This document shows positions 52,459-62,419 of a stretch of 64,000 bases of DNA, piece by piece. The notes beneath the pieces were generated by a model, which worked only from the letters and a program-made list of their open reading frames with translations, had not been told where the DNA came from and made no database searches. A program made the position numbers and the translations under genes. The DNA lies in NCBI RefSeq assembly GCF_030695125.1, contig NZ_JAUYTP010000076.1, positions 43,346-107,345 on the forward strand, written 5' to 3'. Source of the DNA: Allobosea sp. Lineage in GTDB: Bacteria > Pseudomonadota > Alphaproteobacteria > Rhizobiales > Beijerinckiaceae. Every line of letters begins with the position of its first letter. Position 1 is the stretch's first letter.

Positions 52459-54285
52459 TCACTCGACCGTGACGGATTTCGCCAGGTTGCGCGGCTGATC
52501 GACATCCTTGCCCATGAAAACCGCCGTCTGATAGGCGATCATCTGGATCGGCAAAGCGTAGACGATCGCGGCGAAGGTCGGATCCATGTCGGGCATGATG
52601 ATCGTCGTCTCGGGCTCGATGCCGCATTCGGCGGCGCCCTTGGCGTCGGTGATCAGGATGATCCGCCCGCCACGCGCTGCGACCTCCTGCATGTTGGAGG
52701 CGGTCTTCTCGAACAGCGCGTCATGCGGCGCGACCACGATCACCGGCATATCCTCGTCGATGAGCGCGATCGGACCATGCTTGAGTTCGCCCGCCGGATA
52801 GCCTTCGGCATGGATGTAGCTGATTTCCTTCAGCTTCAACGCGCCTTCCAGCGCCAGCGGGTAGCTCGTGCCACGGCCGAGATAGAGCACGTCGCGGGCC
52901 TTGGAGAGCTCGCGGGCCAGCGTCTCGATCTGGGGCTCGAGTTCCAGCGCCTTGGCGATGAGGCCCGGCAGCGCGATCAGGCTCTGGACGTGGCGCGCCT
53001 CGTCTTCCGCCGAAAGCGTGCCGCGTCCGCGGGCGGCCGCGAGCGCGAGGCAGGCCAGCGCGGTCAATTGGCAGGTGAAGGCCTTGGTCGAGGCGACCCC
53101 GATTTCCGGCCCAGCCAGCGTCGGCGCCACCGCGTCGCTCTCGCGCGCGATCGTCGATGTCGGCACGTTGACGACGGAGAGGATTTTCTGCCGCTCCTGC
53201 TTGGCATAGCGCAGGCAGGCCAGCGTATCGGCGGTCTCGCCGGACTGCGACACGAACAGCGCCAGACCGTTCTCCGGCATCGGCGCCTCGCGATAGCGGA
53301 ATTCGGAGGCGACATCGATCTCGACCGGCAGGCGGGCGAGCTTCTCGAACCAGTACTTGGCAGTCAGCCCGGCGTAAAACGCCGTTCCGCAGGCCGAAAC
53401 CGAGAGACGCGACAAGGCCTTCCAGTCGATCGTGCCCTTGAAGGGCAGGCGAACCCGGCCAGCCGCCATGTCGAGATACTGCGTCAGCGTGTGGCCGACG
53501 ACCTCCGGCTGCTCATAGATCTCTTTCGCCATGAAATGGCGGTGGTTGCCCTTCTCGACCAGGAAGGCCCCGGCCGCGACGCGCTGGGCGCGGCGCTCCA
53601 CCGGCTGGTTGGCCTTGTCGTAGAAGGTCGCGCCCTTGCGGTTCAGGACGACCCAGTCGCCCTCCTCGAGATAGGCGATCAGATTGGTGAAGGGGGCCAG
53701 CGCCAGCGCATCCGAGCCGAGATACATCTCGCCATCGCCGACGCCCACAGCCAGCGGCGAGCCCCTGCGCGCGCCGATCAGCAGATCCTCTTCGCCTTCG
53801 AACAGGAAGGCGAGCGCAAACGCGCCGCGCAGCAGCGGCAGCGAGGCCGCCACCGCCTCGACCGGCTTGAGGCCGCGGTCGAGCGCGCGGGTGACGAGAT
53901 GGGCGACGATCTCGGTGTCGGTCTCGGTCTCGAAGACGTAGCCATCCGCCTGGAGTTCGCCCCGCAGATCGCGGAAATTCTCGATGATGCCGTTATGGAC
54001 CACGGCGAGCTTGGCCGTCGCATGCGGGTGGGCGTTGGTCTCGTTGGGCTTGCCATGCGTGGCCCAGCGGGTGTGCCCGATGCCGATCAGCCCTTCGAGG
54101 GGCTCGCTCGACAGGCGGACCTCCAGATTCTTGAGCTTGCCTTCGGCGCGGCGGCGGGTCAGCAGGCCATGCTCCAGCGTGGCGACGCCCGCTGAATCAT
54201 AACCGCGATATTCGAGCCGGCGCAGCGCCTCGACCACCTGGGTCGCAACCGCTTCCTTGCCCAGAATCCCGACGATGCCGCACAT
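52459..54285 (-). CDS. glmS: Glutamine-fructose-6-phosphate aminotransferase (isomerizing)
   Basis: A 608-residue enzyme making glucosamine-6-phosphate, the first step to UDP-GlcNAc. MCGIVG gives the Cys2 nucleophile of the glutaminase domain; GHTRWATHGKPNETNAHPH follows. The synthase half has two SIS domains (ACGTAFYAGLTAKYW; SQSGETADTL; YLGRGTSYPLALEGALKLKEISYIHAEGY). It lies 115 bases behind glmU on the same strand, and no glmS ribozyme was recognised in the leader. Confidence 0.97.
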   Translation of the reverse strand: MCGIVGILGKEAVATQVVEALRRLEYRGYDSAGVATLEHGLLTRRRAEGKLKNLEVRLSSEPLEGLIGIGHTRWATHGKPNETNAHPHATAKLAVVHNGIIENFRDLRGELQADGYVFETETDTEIVAHLVTRALDRGLKPVEAVAASLPLLRGAFALAFLFEGEEDLLIGARRGSPLAVGVGDGEMYLGSDALALAPFTNLIAYLEEGDWVVLNRKGATFYDKANQPVERRAQRVAAGAFLVEKGNHRHFMAKEIYEQPEVVGHTLTQYLDMAAGRVRLPFKGTIDWKALSRLSVSACGTAFYAGLTAKYWFEKLARLPVEIDVASEFRYREAPMPENGLALFVSQSGETADTLACLRYAKQERQKILSVVNVPTSTIARESDAVAPTLAGPEIGVASTKAFTCQLTALACLALAAARGRGTLSAEDEARHVQSLIALPGLIAKALELEPQIETLARELSKARDVLYLGRGTSYPLALEGALKLKEISYIHAEGYPAGELKHGPIALIDEDMPVIVVAPHDALFEKTASNMQEVAARGGRIILITDAKGAAECGIEPETTIIMPDMDPTFAAIVYALPIQMIAYQTAVFMGKDVDQPRNLAKSVTVE

Positions 54286-54399
54286 GCCAAAACCTCTTCA
54301 ATCGTTGCCGTTGGCCAACCGCATAGCGGCCCGGCGCGCGCACGCAAAATCACTCTAAATGTCGAACTATGAATGCGGGCTTGCGTGGAAGGCCACTTC

Positions 54400-55773
54400 T
54401 CAGGGCTTTTGGGCCGCCGCCTTGCGCGCCAATGCAGCCTCGCGGAAGCCCTTCGCCCAGCCCTCCTTCGCGATCTGCCGGCCGCGGCCGAGCGCCAGCG
54501 CATCGGCGGCGACATCCTCGGTCACCACGGATCCGGACCCGACGATCGCGCCGGCGCCGATCGTCACGGGCGCGACCAGCGAAGAATTGGAGCCGACAAA
54601 GGCGCCGGCGCCGATGGTCGTGCGATACTTGAAGAAACCGTCGTAATTGCAGGTGATCGTTCCCGCTCCGATATTCGCATCGGCGCCGACGGTGGCGTCT
54701 CCGATATAGGTCAGGTGGCTGACCTTGGCGCCGGCGCCGATCTCGGCCGACTTGATCTCGACGAAGTTGCCGACCTTGGCCTTTTCGGCGAGCCTCGCGC
54801 CGGGGCGCAGGCGACCATAGGGCCCGACCGTCGCCGCAGGTCCCACCTCGGCCCCCTCCAGATGCGAGAAGGCATGGATCACGGCCCCGTCGGCCACGCT
54901 GACGCCCGGGCCGAACACGACATGCGGCTCGATCAGCACGTCACGGCCGATCTGCGTGTCGTGACTGAAGAAAACCGTCTCGGGGGCCGTCAGCGTCGCT
55001 CCGCCGGCCATGACCGACAGACGCTTGCGGCGCTGGAACTCGGCCTCGGCCGAGGCGAGCTGGATGCGGTCGTTGACGCCCTGGACCTCGCTTTCGGGGG
55101 CCTCGAGCGCACGCATCGCCAGCCCGCGCGACCGCGCCACAGCGACGGCGTCCGTCAGGTAGAACTCCGCCTGGGCGTTGGCGTTGCCGATCGCCTCCAG
55201 CAGGGACAGCGCCTGGCGCCCGTCGAGCGCCATCAGCCCGGCATTGCACAGCGTGATCGCGCGCTGCTCCGGCGTTGCATCCTTGTGCTCGACGATCGCG
55301 TCGAGCGATGATTCGCGCAGCACGAACCGCCCATAGCCGGTCGGATCACGCGCCTCGAAGCCCAGCGCGGCCACGGCTGCGCCCTCGGCCAGCGCCGCAC
55401 GCAGCATGCCGAAGGTTTCGGACCGGACCAGCGGGGTATCGGCGAAAGCGATGATGACGTCGTCATAGCCGCGGGCGAGCGCCTCGCGGGCCGCCAGCGC
55501 CGCATGGGCGGTGCCGCGCCGCTCGTTCTGCAGCGCGATCTGCACGCCTGGCAGAAGGCTCTGCGCGGCCTGCGCGACCTCGGGCCGATCAGGCCCGACG
55601 ACCACGACGACGCTGTCCGCCCCCGCTTCGGCCAGGGCAGCCAGCGCGTGGCCGAGCAGCGGGCGGCCGCCGACCTCGTGCAGCACCTTGGGACGCTGCG
55701 ATTTCATCCGCGTCCCCTCGCCGGCCGCGAGGAGAATGGCCAGGCAAGACCGGACGGACTGCATTTCGGTCAT
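54400..55773 (-). CDS. glmU: Bifunctional UDP-GlcNAc pyrophosphorylase / glucosamine-1-phosphate N-acetyltransferase
   Basis: A 457-residue two-domain enzyme completing UDP-GlcNAc synthesis. The N-terminal nucleotidyltransferase has LAAGEGTRMKSQRPKVLHEVGG. The C-terminal left-handed beta helix shows hexapeptide repeats and the acetyltransferase motif around GAGTITCNYDGFFKYRT. AAAGGAA precedes the ATG at 55773. It pairs with glmS downstream, so cell-wall precursor synthesis is made from one operon. Confidence 0.97.
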   Translation of the reverse strand: MTEMQSVRSCLAILLAAGEGTRMKSQRPKVLHEVGGRPLLGHALAALAEAGADSVVVVVGPDRPEVAQAAQSLLPGVQIALQNERRGTAHAALAAREALARGYDDVIIAFADTPLVRSETFGMLRAALAEGAAVAALGFEARDPTGYGRFVLRESSLDAIVEHKDATPEQRAITLCNAGLMALDGRQALSLLEAIGNANAQAEFYLTDAVAVARSRGLAMRALEAPESEVQGVNDRIQLASAEAEFQRRKRLSVMAGGATLTAPETVFFSHDTQIGRDVLIEPHVVFGPGVSVADGAVIHAFSHLEGAEVGPAATVGPYGRLRPGARLAEKAKVGNFVEIKSAEIGAGAKVSHLTYIGDATVGADANIGAGTITCNYDGFFKYRTTIGAGAFVGSNSSLVAPVTIGAGAIVGSGSVVTEDVAADALALGRGRQIAKEGWAKGFREAALARKAAAQKP

Positions 55774-56049
55774 GATTGTCGGTTCCTTTGCCGGGCTTAG
55801 AAGCTTGCCGCGCTTGCTTGATCGCATGGCTGCGGTCGACCTGACGCATGGTGGCGTTGCGGAGGCTGTGGATAGCCGATCTCTTCGGCATTTGCCAAAG
55901 TCGGACCTTCATGGGGCTCCGGGCGGCAAGACCTGACGCTACGGGACGTCGATCGGCCACAAATTACCGGGGTGGCCGCTTTTCAGATCACCGGAAAATG
56001 CTCTAGAAGCGCGCAGGGGCGAGGGCGTCGTCCGCGCATGTTGGATATG

Positions 56050-57612
56050 ATGTCGAAACCTTTGAATCGTCGGCAGTTTCTTGAAGGTTCCGGCGGAGCC
56101 GCGGCAGCCTCGTTGCTGGCCGCGGGGGCCGCCCATGCGCAGACCCCCTCGGCTCTCGCGGCGATCAACCAGTCCTTCCTGTTCGACGGCCGGCCGTTCG
56201 ATCCCGCGCTGGTCGTCGACACCGCCCGCATCCTGGCGCAGCGCCCTGTGGTGCCGCTGGTCGCAACCGATCTGCCCGACGGCTATGCCACCCTTCCCTT
56301 CGACCAGTATGCGGGGATCAGGGCTCAGCCCGCCGGTCTGATCTGGGCCGGCGAAAACCGCGGCTTCACCGTGGAGCCGCTGCATCGCGGCTATGTCTTC
56401 TCCAATCCGGTCAGCCTCTTCACCATCGAGGACGACGTCGTGCGCCGCGTCGGTTTCGACCGCGCCAAATTCGATTACGGGCGGGTCACGCCGCCACCGC
56501 CCAACGTCGATCTGCAGTTTTCCGGCATGCGGATCGCCACCGGGCTGGAACGCCCCTTCGAGGTCGCGATCTTCCAGGGGGCCACCTTCTTCCGCTCGCT
56601 GGCACGCGGACAGAATTTCGGCGCGCTCGCCCGTGCGCTGATCCTGCGCCCCGGTGAGACGCGCGGCGAGGAGATCCCGTTCTTCCGCGCCTTCTGGATC
56701 GAACGGCCGAGCCCGGCGTCCGGCCTGCTCGTGATCCATGCCCTGCTCGATTCCGAGAGCCTGACGGGCGCCCTGCGGATGACGCTGCGGCCCGGCGACG
56801 TCACGCTGATCGACGTCGAGATGACGCTGTTTGCCCGCCAGGCGCTCGAGCATGTCGGCTTCGGCTGCACCATGGGCACCTTCCTGTCGGGGCCGCAAAG
56901 CCGTCGCAGCTTCGACGATGTCCGCCCGGCCGTGCATGAGGTTTCGGGCGTCCAGATGCGCTCGGGCACGGGCGAATGGATCTACCGCCCTGTGAGCAAC
57001 CCGGCCGCGCTGCAGGTGTCGTCCTTTATGGACAACAATCCCAAGGGCTTCGGGCTGGTCCAGCGCGAGCGCGACCCGGCCGCCTTCCTGGACGACGACC
57101 AGCGCTTCGAGCTGCGCCCCAGCGTCTGGATGGAGCCGCTGGGGGATTGGGGCGCCGGCTCGGTCCAGCTCATCGAGATCCCCAGCGAGTCCGACGTCAA
57201 CGACAACGTCATCATGTACTGGCGCCCCCGCCAGCCGCTCGCGGCCGGCAGCGAGACGGCGATCGCCTATCGCCAGGCCTGGTGCTGGCAGCCGCCGGAG
57301 CGCCCGGCGCTGGCCTTGGCGACGCGCGTGCGCCAGGGCCGTGGAACCCAGGGCCGCCGTCGGCGCTTTATAGTCGATTTCACCGGTGACCGTCTGGCCG
57401 ATGCCGGGCTGATCGCCTCGACGCGGGCCAACATCACCAGCCAGCCGGGCCAGATCCACAATGTCCGGCTCTGGCCGTTCCCGGAGCGCAAACTGATGCG
57501 AGTCGGATTCGAGGTCGATCCCGGGACGGACACTCTCTGCGAGCTTCGGCTCGTGCTGCAATCTGCCGGCCAGCCGGTGTCGGAAACCTGGTTGAATCGA
57601 TGGATTTGGTAA
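56050..57612 (+). CDS. opgG: Periplasmic glucan biosynthesis protein (OpgG/OpgD family)
   Basis: A 520-residue exported protein. The Tat signal is NRRQFLEGSGGAAAASLLAAG, which OpgD also uses; the family (OpgG versus OpgD) is not decided. Conserved segments include GNGEWIYRPVSNPAALQ-like text (SGTGEWIYRPVSNP), FMDNNPKGFGLVQRERD and SVWMEPLGDWGAGSVQLIEIP. It acts with OpgH to make osmoregulated periplasmic glucans. Nearby in-frame ATGs at 56038 and 56047 are alternatives. Its stop overlaps opgH by 13 bases. Confidence 0.9.
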   Translation: MSKPLNRRQFLEGSGGAAAASLLAAGAAHAQTPSALAAINQSFLFDGRPFDPALVVDTARILAQRPVVPLVATDLPDGYATLPFDQYAGIRAQPAGLIWAGENRGFTVEPLHRGYVFSNPVSLFTIEDDVVRRVGFDRAKFDYGRVTPPPPNVDLQFSGMRIATGLERPFEVAIFQGATFFRSLARGQNFGALARALILRPGETRGEEIPFFRAFWIERPSPASGLLVIHALLDSESLTGALRMTLRPGDVTLIDVEMTLFARQALEHVGFGCTMGTFLSGPQSRRSFDDVRPAVHEVSGVQMRSGTGEWIYRPVSNPAALQVSSFMDNNPKGFGLVQRERDPAAFLDDDQRFELRPSVWMEPLGDWGAGSVQLIEIPSESDVNDNVIMYWRPRQPLAAGSETAIAYRQAWCWQPPERPALALATRVRQGRGTQGRRRRFIVDFTGDRLADAGLIASTRANITSQPGQIHNVRLWPFPERKLMRVGFEVDPGTDTLCELRLVLQSAGQPVSETWLNRWIW

Positions 57613-59783
57613 CTGCGACCCGCCCTGGCGATGTCGCTCCGCAGACGCCGCCTGCCGTCGAGAGCCGGCATGCGGCAACGCCTCCCGAGAGCCGGCTCGT
57701 CATGCCCGTGCAGTCCTTTCGGAAATGGGACGCTGCGGACCGCCGGGCCCCGGCAGCGCCGCGCGACTGGAAGACACCCTGGCTCAAGCGGCTTTTCGTC
57801 TTCGGCGGTGGCCTCGCCCTGACCGCCTATGGCGCGTTCGAAATGTATCATGTCGTGTCGGTCAGCCGCACGACATCACTTCAGTACGTGTTGCTCGTCC
57901 TGTTCACGGTCAACTTCTCCTGGATCGCTCTGGCCTTCACCAGCGCCATCCTCGGCTTCTTCGGACTGCTGTTCAACAAGGGCCGGCTCGAGCGTGTCGA
58001 GACGCTGCAGCATCGCACCGTCGTGGTGATGCCGATCTACAATGAATCGACCGCGCGCACCTTCGCGGCGCTGACGGCGATCCGGGAATCCGTCGAGGCG
58101 ACCGGGCTCGGCAGCCATTTCGACTATTTCATCGTCTCCGACACCACGAACCCCGATGTCTGGATCGCCGAGGAGCGCGCCTTCTTGGCGCTGCGCCAGC
58201 GCCTCGGGGACGAGGCGCGCGTCTATTATCGCCACAGGCCCAAGAACCATCATCGCAAGGCCGGCAACATCGCCGATTTCGTGACCCGCTGGGGTGGTCA
58301 TTACGAGCACATGGTCGTGCTCGACGCCGACAGCCTGATGACGGGGACCTGCATCATCCATCTCGCCGCCGCGATGGAGGCTGACCCCGATGCCGGCATC
58401 ATCCAGTCGCTGCCGCTGATCATCAACCGCAACACCTTCTTCGCCCGGCTCCAGCAATTCGCCGCCCGCGTCTACGGACCGGTGATCGCGACCGGATTGG
58501 CGATGTGGTCGGGCCGCGACGGCAATTACTGGGGCCACAACGCGATCATCCGGACGAAGGCCTTCGCCGATCATTGCGGCCTGCCCGATCTCAAGGGCAA
58601 GCCGCCCTTCGGCGGGCATGTGCTCAGCCATGACTTCGTCGAGGCGGCCCTGATTCGTCGCGCCGGCTGGTCGGTCTACATGCTGCCGGACCTGACCGGC
58701 TCCTATGAGGAGAGCCCGCCCTCGCTGATCGATGTCTCGGTGCGCGACCGACGCTGGTGCCAGGGCAATCTGCAGCATTCGCGCATCATCGGCGCGCAAG
58801 GCTTCGTCATGCCGACGCGGCAGCATTTCGCCACCGGCATCATGGGCTATCTCGCCTCGCCCTTCTGGCTGATGCAGCTCGTCGTCGGCATCCTGATCGT
58901 GCTCCAGGTCAGCTATGCGAGGCCGGAATACTTCACCCAGGAATTCACGCTGTTTCCGATCTGGCCGCGCTTCGACCCCGAGCGCGCCTTGAACCTTTTC
59001 GCGCTGACGATGGCGATCCTGCTGGCGCCCAAGCTGTTCGGGCTTCTGCTGACGCTGTTCAACGGCAAGCTGCGCCGGGCCGGCGGCGGCGCGATCCGGC
59101 TGGTGATCTCCGCCCTGATCGAGGTCCTGTTTTCGGCGTTCTTCGCGCCGATCATGATGCTGATCCAGTCGGGATCGGTGTTTCAGATCCTGCTCGGCCG
59201 CGACACCGGCTGGAACCCGCAGCGGCGCGACGACGGCTCGATCCCGCTCAAGGACATCATCCGCCGCCACCGCCTGCACACCGTGCTCGGCCTCGTCACC
59301 GGGGTCTCGGCCTTCATGATCGCGACCTCGCTGTTTGCCTGGATGTCGCCGACGATCGTCGGCCTCGTGCTGGCGATCCCGCTGTCCTGGGCCTCGGGCC
59401 AGCTCGCGCTCGGCCTCTGGCTCAAGCGTCGCAAGCTGCTGTTTACGCCCGAGGAAGGCGACCCGCCGGCAGTCGCCCTGCGGGCCAATGCGCTTCAGGC
59501 CGAGTTCGATGCGGCCGGCTTCGACGAGGCCGACGGCTTGCGGGCGCTGCATGCCGACGCTGCTTTGCGCGAGGCGCATGAGGCGATGCTGCCGGAACAC
59601 CCGCCGCGCCGGCGCGGCGAGATCGAGCCCGACCGCGCCGTGGCTCAGGCCAAGCTGGTCGACGCGGAGACGATCGAGGACGCGGCGATCTGGCTGAAGC
59701 CGAAGGAGCGCATGGTCGTACTGCACGACCGCGCGCTGGTGGCGCTGCTGGCATCGCTGCCGGCCGCCCGGGCCACGAGCTGA
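57600..59783 (+). CDS. opgH: Glucan glucosyltransferase OpgH
   Basis: A 727-residue inner-membrane GT2 enzyme building the linear beta-glucan backbone. TM helices flank the cytoplasmic glycosyltransferase domain: VVVMPIYNESTARTF, HRKAGNIADF, DADSLMTG (D-x-D type), HDFVEAALIRRAGW (the base aspartate) and RRWCQGNLQHS (Q/RxxRW). The ATG at 57600 lies within the last codons of opgG in another frame. Both genes are in the usual opgGH order. Confidence 0.95.
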   Translation: MDLVTATRPGDVAPQTPPAVESRHAATPPESRLVMPVQSFRKWDAADRRAPAAPRDWKTPWLKRLFVFGGGLALTAYGAFEMYHVVSVSRTTSLQYVLLVLFTVNFSWIALAFTSAILGFFGLLFNKGRLERVETLQHRTVVVMPIYNESTARTFAALTAIRESVEATGLGSHFDYFIVSDTTNPDVWIAEERAFLALRQRLGDEARVYYRHRPKNHHRKAGNIADFVTRWGGHYEHMVVLDADSLMTGTCIIHLAAAMEADPDAGIIQSLPLIINRNTFFARLQQFAARVYGPVIATGLAMWSGRDGNYWGHNAIIRTKAFADHCGLPDLKGKPPFGGHVLSHDFVEAALIRRAGWSVYMLPDLTGSYEESPPSLIDVSVRDRRWCQGNLQHSRIIGAQGFVMPTRQHFATGIMGYLASPFWLMQLVVGILIVLQVSYARPEYFTQEFTLFPIWPRFDPERALNLFALTMAILLAPKLFGLLLTLFNGKLRRAGGGAIRLVISALIEVLFSAFFAPIMMLIQSGSVFQILLGRDTGWNPQRRDDGSIPLKDIIRRHRLHTVLGLVTGVSAFMIATSLFAWMSPTIVGLVLAIPLSWASGQLALGLWLKRRKLLFTPEEGDPPAVALRANALQAEFDAAGFDEADGLRALHADAALREAHEAMLPEHPPRRRGEIEPDRAVAQAKLVDAETIEDAAIWLKPKERMVVLHDRALVALLASLPAARATS

Positions 59784-59787
59784 AGGA

Positions 59788-59807
59788 GCCGGGCGTCAGA
59801 GCCCGGC
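59788..59807. terminator. Hairpin between convergent opgH and a DUF350 gene
   Basis: GCCGGGC (59788-59794) and GCCCGGC (59801-59807) form a perfect 7-bp stem with loop GTCAGA. No T tract follows, so a factor-independent terminator is only possible. Confidence 0.45.
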
Positions 59808-59826
59808 GTCCCGCCTTCTGCGACTT

Positions 59827-60231
59827 TTAGAAGCTCATCGCGGCGGCGTTGATGACGCCCGCCGCCAGCGAGGCCGCGCCCAGGAACAGCGCGGCCGCCA
59901 GTTCGCCGGCCGCGATGCGGGCCGAGAGGTTCGGCAGGACGATCCTGACCAGCAGATAGACGAGCAGCTGCACCACGATCGCGACGATGCCCCAGACCAG
60001 GAGGTCGGCAACCGTGGTGGAATGCACCACCGCGCTCGACAAAGGCAGCGCGAAGCCGGTCAGGCTCAAGCCCAGCGACAAAGCGGCCGCGACATTGTTC
60101 TGCCGGATCAGCCCGAACTCGTTATGCAGCGTCGCCAGCGTGTAGACGAGGAGGTAGACCCCCACCAGCGCCAGCGAGGCCCCGAAAAACAAGGCGAAAT
60201 CGGGAAGCTTCAGCAGGGCCTGCGCAATCAT
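59827..60231 (-). CDS. DUF350 family membrane protein (copy 2)
   Basis: A 134-residue protein with four predicted helices. DFALFFGASLALVGVYLLVYTLATLHNEFGLIRQNNVAAALSLGLSLTGFALPLSSAVVHS is the DUF350 pattern, with the conserved polar EFxLIxxxN between helices 1 and 2. It is the last of five minus-strand genes, 42 bases after the VOC gene. A second DUF350 gene heads the run at 63448. Function unknown. Confidence 0.9.
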   Translation of the reverse strand: MIAQALLKLPDFALFFGASLALVGVYLLVYTLATLHNEFGLIRQNNVAAALSLGLSLTGFALPLSSAVVHSTTVADLLVWGIVAIVVQLLVYLLVRIVLPNLSARIAAGELAAALFLGAASLAAGVINAAAMSF

Positions 60232-60273
60232 TCTGGTCCGAATCCTGTAAACCGACGGCGCCGAACCTGATCA

Positions 60274-61158
60274 TCAAGCCTGTTCGAAGGCAATGACGCA
60301 GCCCATCGCCGCCTCCGCGGGCACGACGATGCGCTCCTCGCCGCGCCCGAACGAGACCTCCGCCGATTCGAGCCGCGCCGCCAGCGCATCGAGGTCGGCC
60401 ACCGTGACGCAGAAGCCGAGGAACCGGGCGGGCGTCGGCTCGGGCTGCACATGGTAGATCGCCTGTGCCGCCTCGGCATCGAGCACATCGATGCGTCCGC
60501 GCGGCAGGGTCAGGACGAAATCGTCATTGCCCTCCAGAACCTCGGGGAAGCCGGCATAGGCGCGCAGGAAGGCGCGGTGGGCGGCAGGGTCGTCGGTCAC
60601 CAGGATCGCGGCCGAGAGCGCCGAGGCGCCATTGGCATGCTGCTGGAAGGCCGGGTTCCAGAAATTCTGCGGCTCGTGCTGCTGGCAGACGAAGAAGCCG
60701 CATTCGGGCGCCAGCGGATCGGCGGCAAACGCGAGCGAGAACGCCACGCGGACCTCGCTGCCATCCGGGCGCCTGGCCTGCCGCTCGAAGAAGAACGGCT
60801 CGAAATCACCGATCCCTGCCGTCCGGAACGCAACGGCGTCCGCCTTCGCATCCATGCTTTCGAGGACGAGCATCGACATGCCCTCGCCCCGCGCCAGCGC
60901 GTCGGAGACGAAGCTCCCGAAGGAGAACTGTCGCGGCGCCGGCGGGACCACGGCCGCCGCGTCGCCGATCGTGATCAGTTCGAGGAAGGAGCCGGGAAAC
61001 TGGACGATCCGGTTCTCGGTGCCCCAGGGGTGGCGGTTGCGCGCGCCGACGGTGAAGCCCAGCGTCTCGTAGAACGCACCGGCGGCATCGAGGTCATGGA
61101 CCCCGATCACGAGATGGTCGAGACCGCGCGGGGTGGCGGTGATCGTCGTATCGGGCAT
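60274..61158 (-). CDS. VOC-superfamily (glyoxalase-like) protein
   Basis: A 294-residue protein with vicinal-oxygen-chelate repeats. RGLDHLVIGVHDLDAAGAFYETLGFTVGARN opens the first; a second paired half (SALSAAILVTDDPAAHRAFLRAYAGF, then a late module FLGFCVTVADLDALAARLESAEVSF) follows. Histidine and glutamate ligands are seen (DHL; LELITIGD). The substrate is unknown. It lies between the YgiC-like gene and a DUF350 gene on the same strand and may be cotranscribed. Confidence 0.85.
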   Translation of the reverse strand: MPDTTITATPRGLDHLVIGVHDLDAAGAFYETLGFTVGARNRHPWGTENRIVQFPGSFLELITIGDAAAVVPPAPRQFSFGSFVSDALARGEGMSMLVLESMDAKADAVAFRTAGIGDFEPFFFERQARRPDGSEVRVAFSLAFAADPLAPECGFFVCQQHEPQNFWNPAFQQHANGASALSAAILVTDDPAAHRAFLRAYAGFPEVLEGNDDFVLTLPRGRIDVLDAEAAQAIYHVQPEPTPARFLGFCVTVADLDALAARLESAEVSFGRGEERIVVPAEAAMGCVIAFEQA

Positions 61159-61248
61159 GGGCTTGGCTCGCTTGCGGCAGGCTCGGACCGCAACCTCTAG
61201 CAGGTCGGTTGGCTTCGGTCATGCACGACAGCCTCTCCCCCCTGCGGA

Positions 61249-62418
61249 TCACGCCTCGATATAATGCGGCACGAAACGCGAGGTGTTCTTGGTGATCGGC
61301 GAGGCGTCCTCGCGCAGGCACAGCCCGCAGGCCTGCGAGGCGACCAGCCAGGAGCCAAGCACCGCGTAACGCCCGCCCGTTTCGAACAGGTTGAGCGCCG
61401 CATCCTGCAGGACGAAGCCCTCCGCGCCATAGGGACCGTCATCTTGGTCCAGCACCTGTCCCCGCTCGATCAGCGTGATGTTGGCGCCTTCGCGCGAATA
61501 GAGCGGTTTGCGCACATGGCGGGGTGACAGGCTCGCGCAGCGCGGATCGCCCTCGAAGAAGGCCGGCAGCAGGTTCGGATGGCCGGGCTCCATCTCCCAC
61601 AGGCAGGCGAGCAGGCCCTTGTTGGAGAGGATCGCCTTCCAGGGCGGTTCGATGAACTGGCAGCGCGACGTCGCGAGGTTTGCGGCATAGCCCTCGCGGA
61701 ACAGCCATTCCCAGGGGTAGAGCTTGAACAGGGTCTCGATCGGCTGGTTGGCGCCGTCGCAGAAGCGCCCGTCCGAGAGCAACCCGATCTCCTCGATATA
61801 GCTGAAGCGCGCGTCGAGCCCGGCCTGCACCGCACAGTCCATCAGATAGTCGACGGTGCCCTTGTCCTCGTTGCTGTTCTGGACGCAGGCGAGATGCAGG
61901 CGATAGGGGGTCGGTTCGCGCAATTGGGCCCACGCTGCGATCAGCCGCTCATGCAGCGAATTGAACTGATCGCAGCCTGGCGCCAGCATGCCGCGCGCCA
62001 TCGCCTGCTCCAGCCAGTCCCACTGCACGACGCTGGATTCAAACAGCGCGGTCGGCGTGTCGGCATTGTATTCCAGCAGCTTGGCCGGGCCCTTGCCGTC
62101 ATAGGCGAGGTCGAGCCGGCCATAGAGATTGCGGTCCCCGCGCTGCCAGCTCTCGCGGATGAAATCCCACTGTGCGGCGGGGATCGCCAGCCGGGTCAGG
62201 ATCGCCTCGTCGCGCAGCGCTGTCTCGATGAAGGCGAAGCAGAGCTGCTCGATCGCCTCGGTCGGCGCCTCGATGTCGCGCTCGATCTGTTCGAGCGTGA
62301 AGGCGTAGGCGACGCTCTCGTCCCAGTAGGTCTGGCCGTCGAGGGTGTGGAACGCGAATCCGAGACGCTCGACCTGGTCCTGCCAGTCCGGGCGCGGCGC
62401 GAGGGGAACGCGGCGCAT
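61249..62418 (-). CDS. Glutathionylspermidine synthase-like ATP-grasp protein (YgiC/YjfC family)
   Basis: A 389-residue ATP-grasp ligase. It opens RRVPLAPRPDWQDQVERLGFAFHTLDGQTYWDES, closely like YgiC, and keeps YDGKGPAKLLEYNADTPTALFESSVVQWDW and KAILSNKGLLACLWEMEPGHPNLLPAF. The amidase half of true glutathionylspermidine synthetase is absent. It should join an amine to a carboxylate, but the natural substrate is unknown. The start is 1 base from the stop of the YgiB-like gene, so they are coupled. Confidence 0.93.
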   Translation of the reverse strand: MRRVPLAPRPDWQDQVERLGFAFHTLDGQTYWDESVAYAFTLEQIERDIEAPTEAIEQLCFAFIETALRDEAILTRLAIPAAQWDFIRESWQRGDRNLYGRLDLAYDGKGPAKLLEYNADTPTALFESSVVQWDWLEQAMARGMLAPGCDQFNSLHERLIAAWAQLREPTPYRLHLACVQNSNEDKGTVDYLMDCAVQAGLDARFSYIEEIGLLSDGRFCDGANQPIETLFKLYPWEWLFREGYAANLATSRCQFIEPPWKAILSNKGLLACLWEMEPGHPNLLPAFFEGDPRCASLSPRHVRKPLYSREGANITLIERGQVLDQDDGPYGAEGFVLQDAALNLFETGGRYAVLGSWLVASQACGLCLREDASPITKNTSRFVPHYIEA

Positions 62419-62419
62419 C

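Noticed and set aside
54286..54399. glmS ribozyme in the glmU-glmS gap
   Set aside because: The core is not recognisable, the gap is only 114 bases, and glmS ribozymes are a Firmicutes feature.
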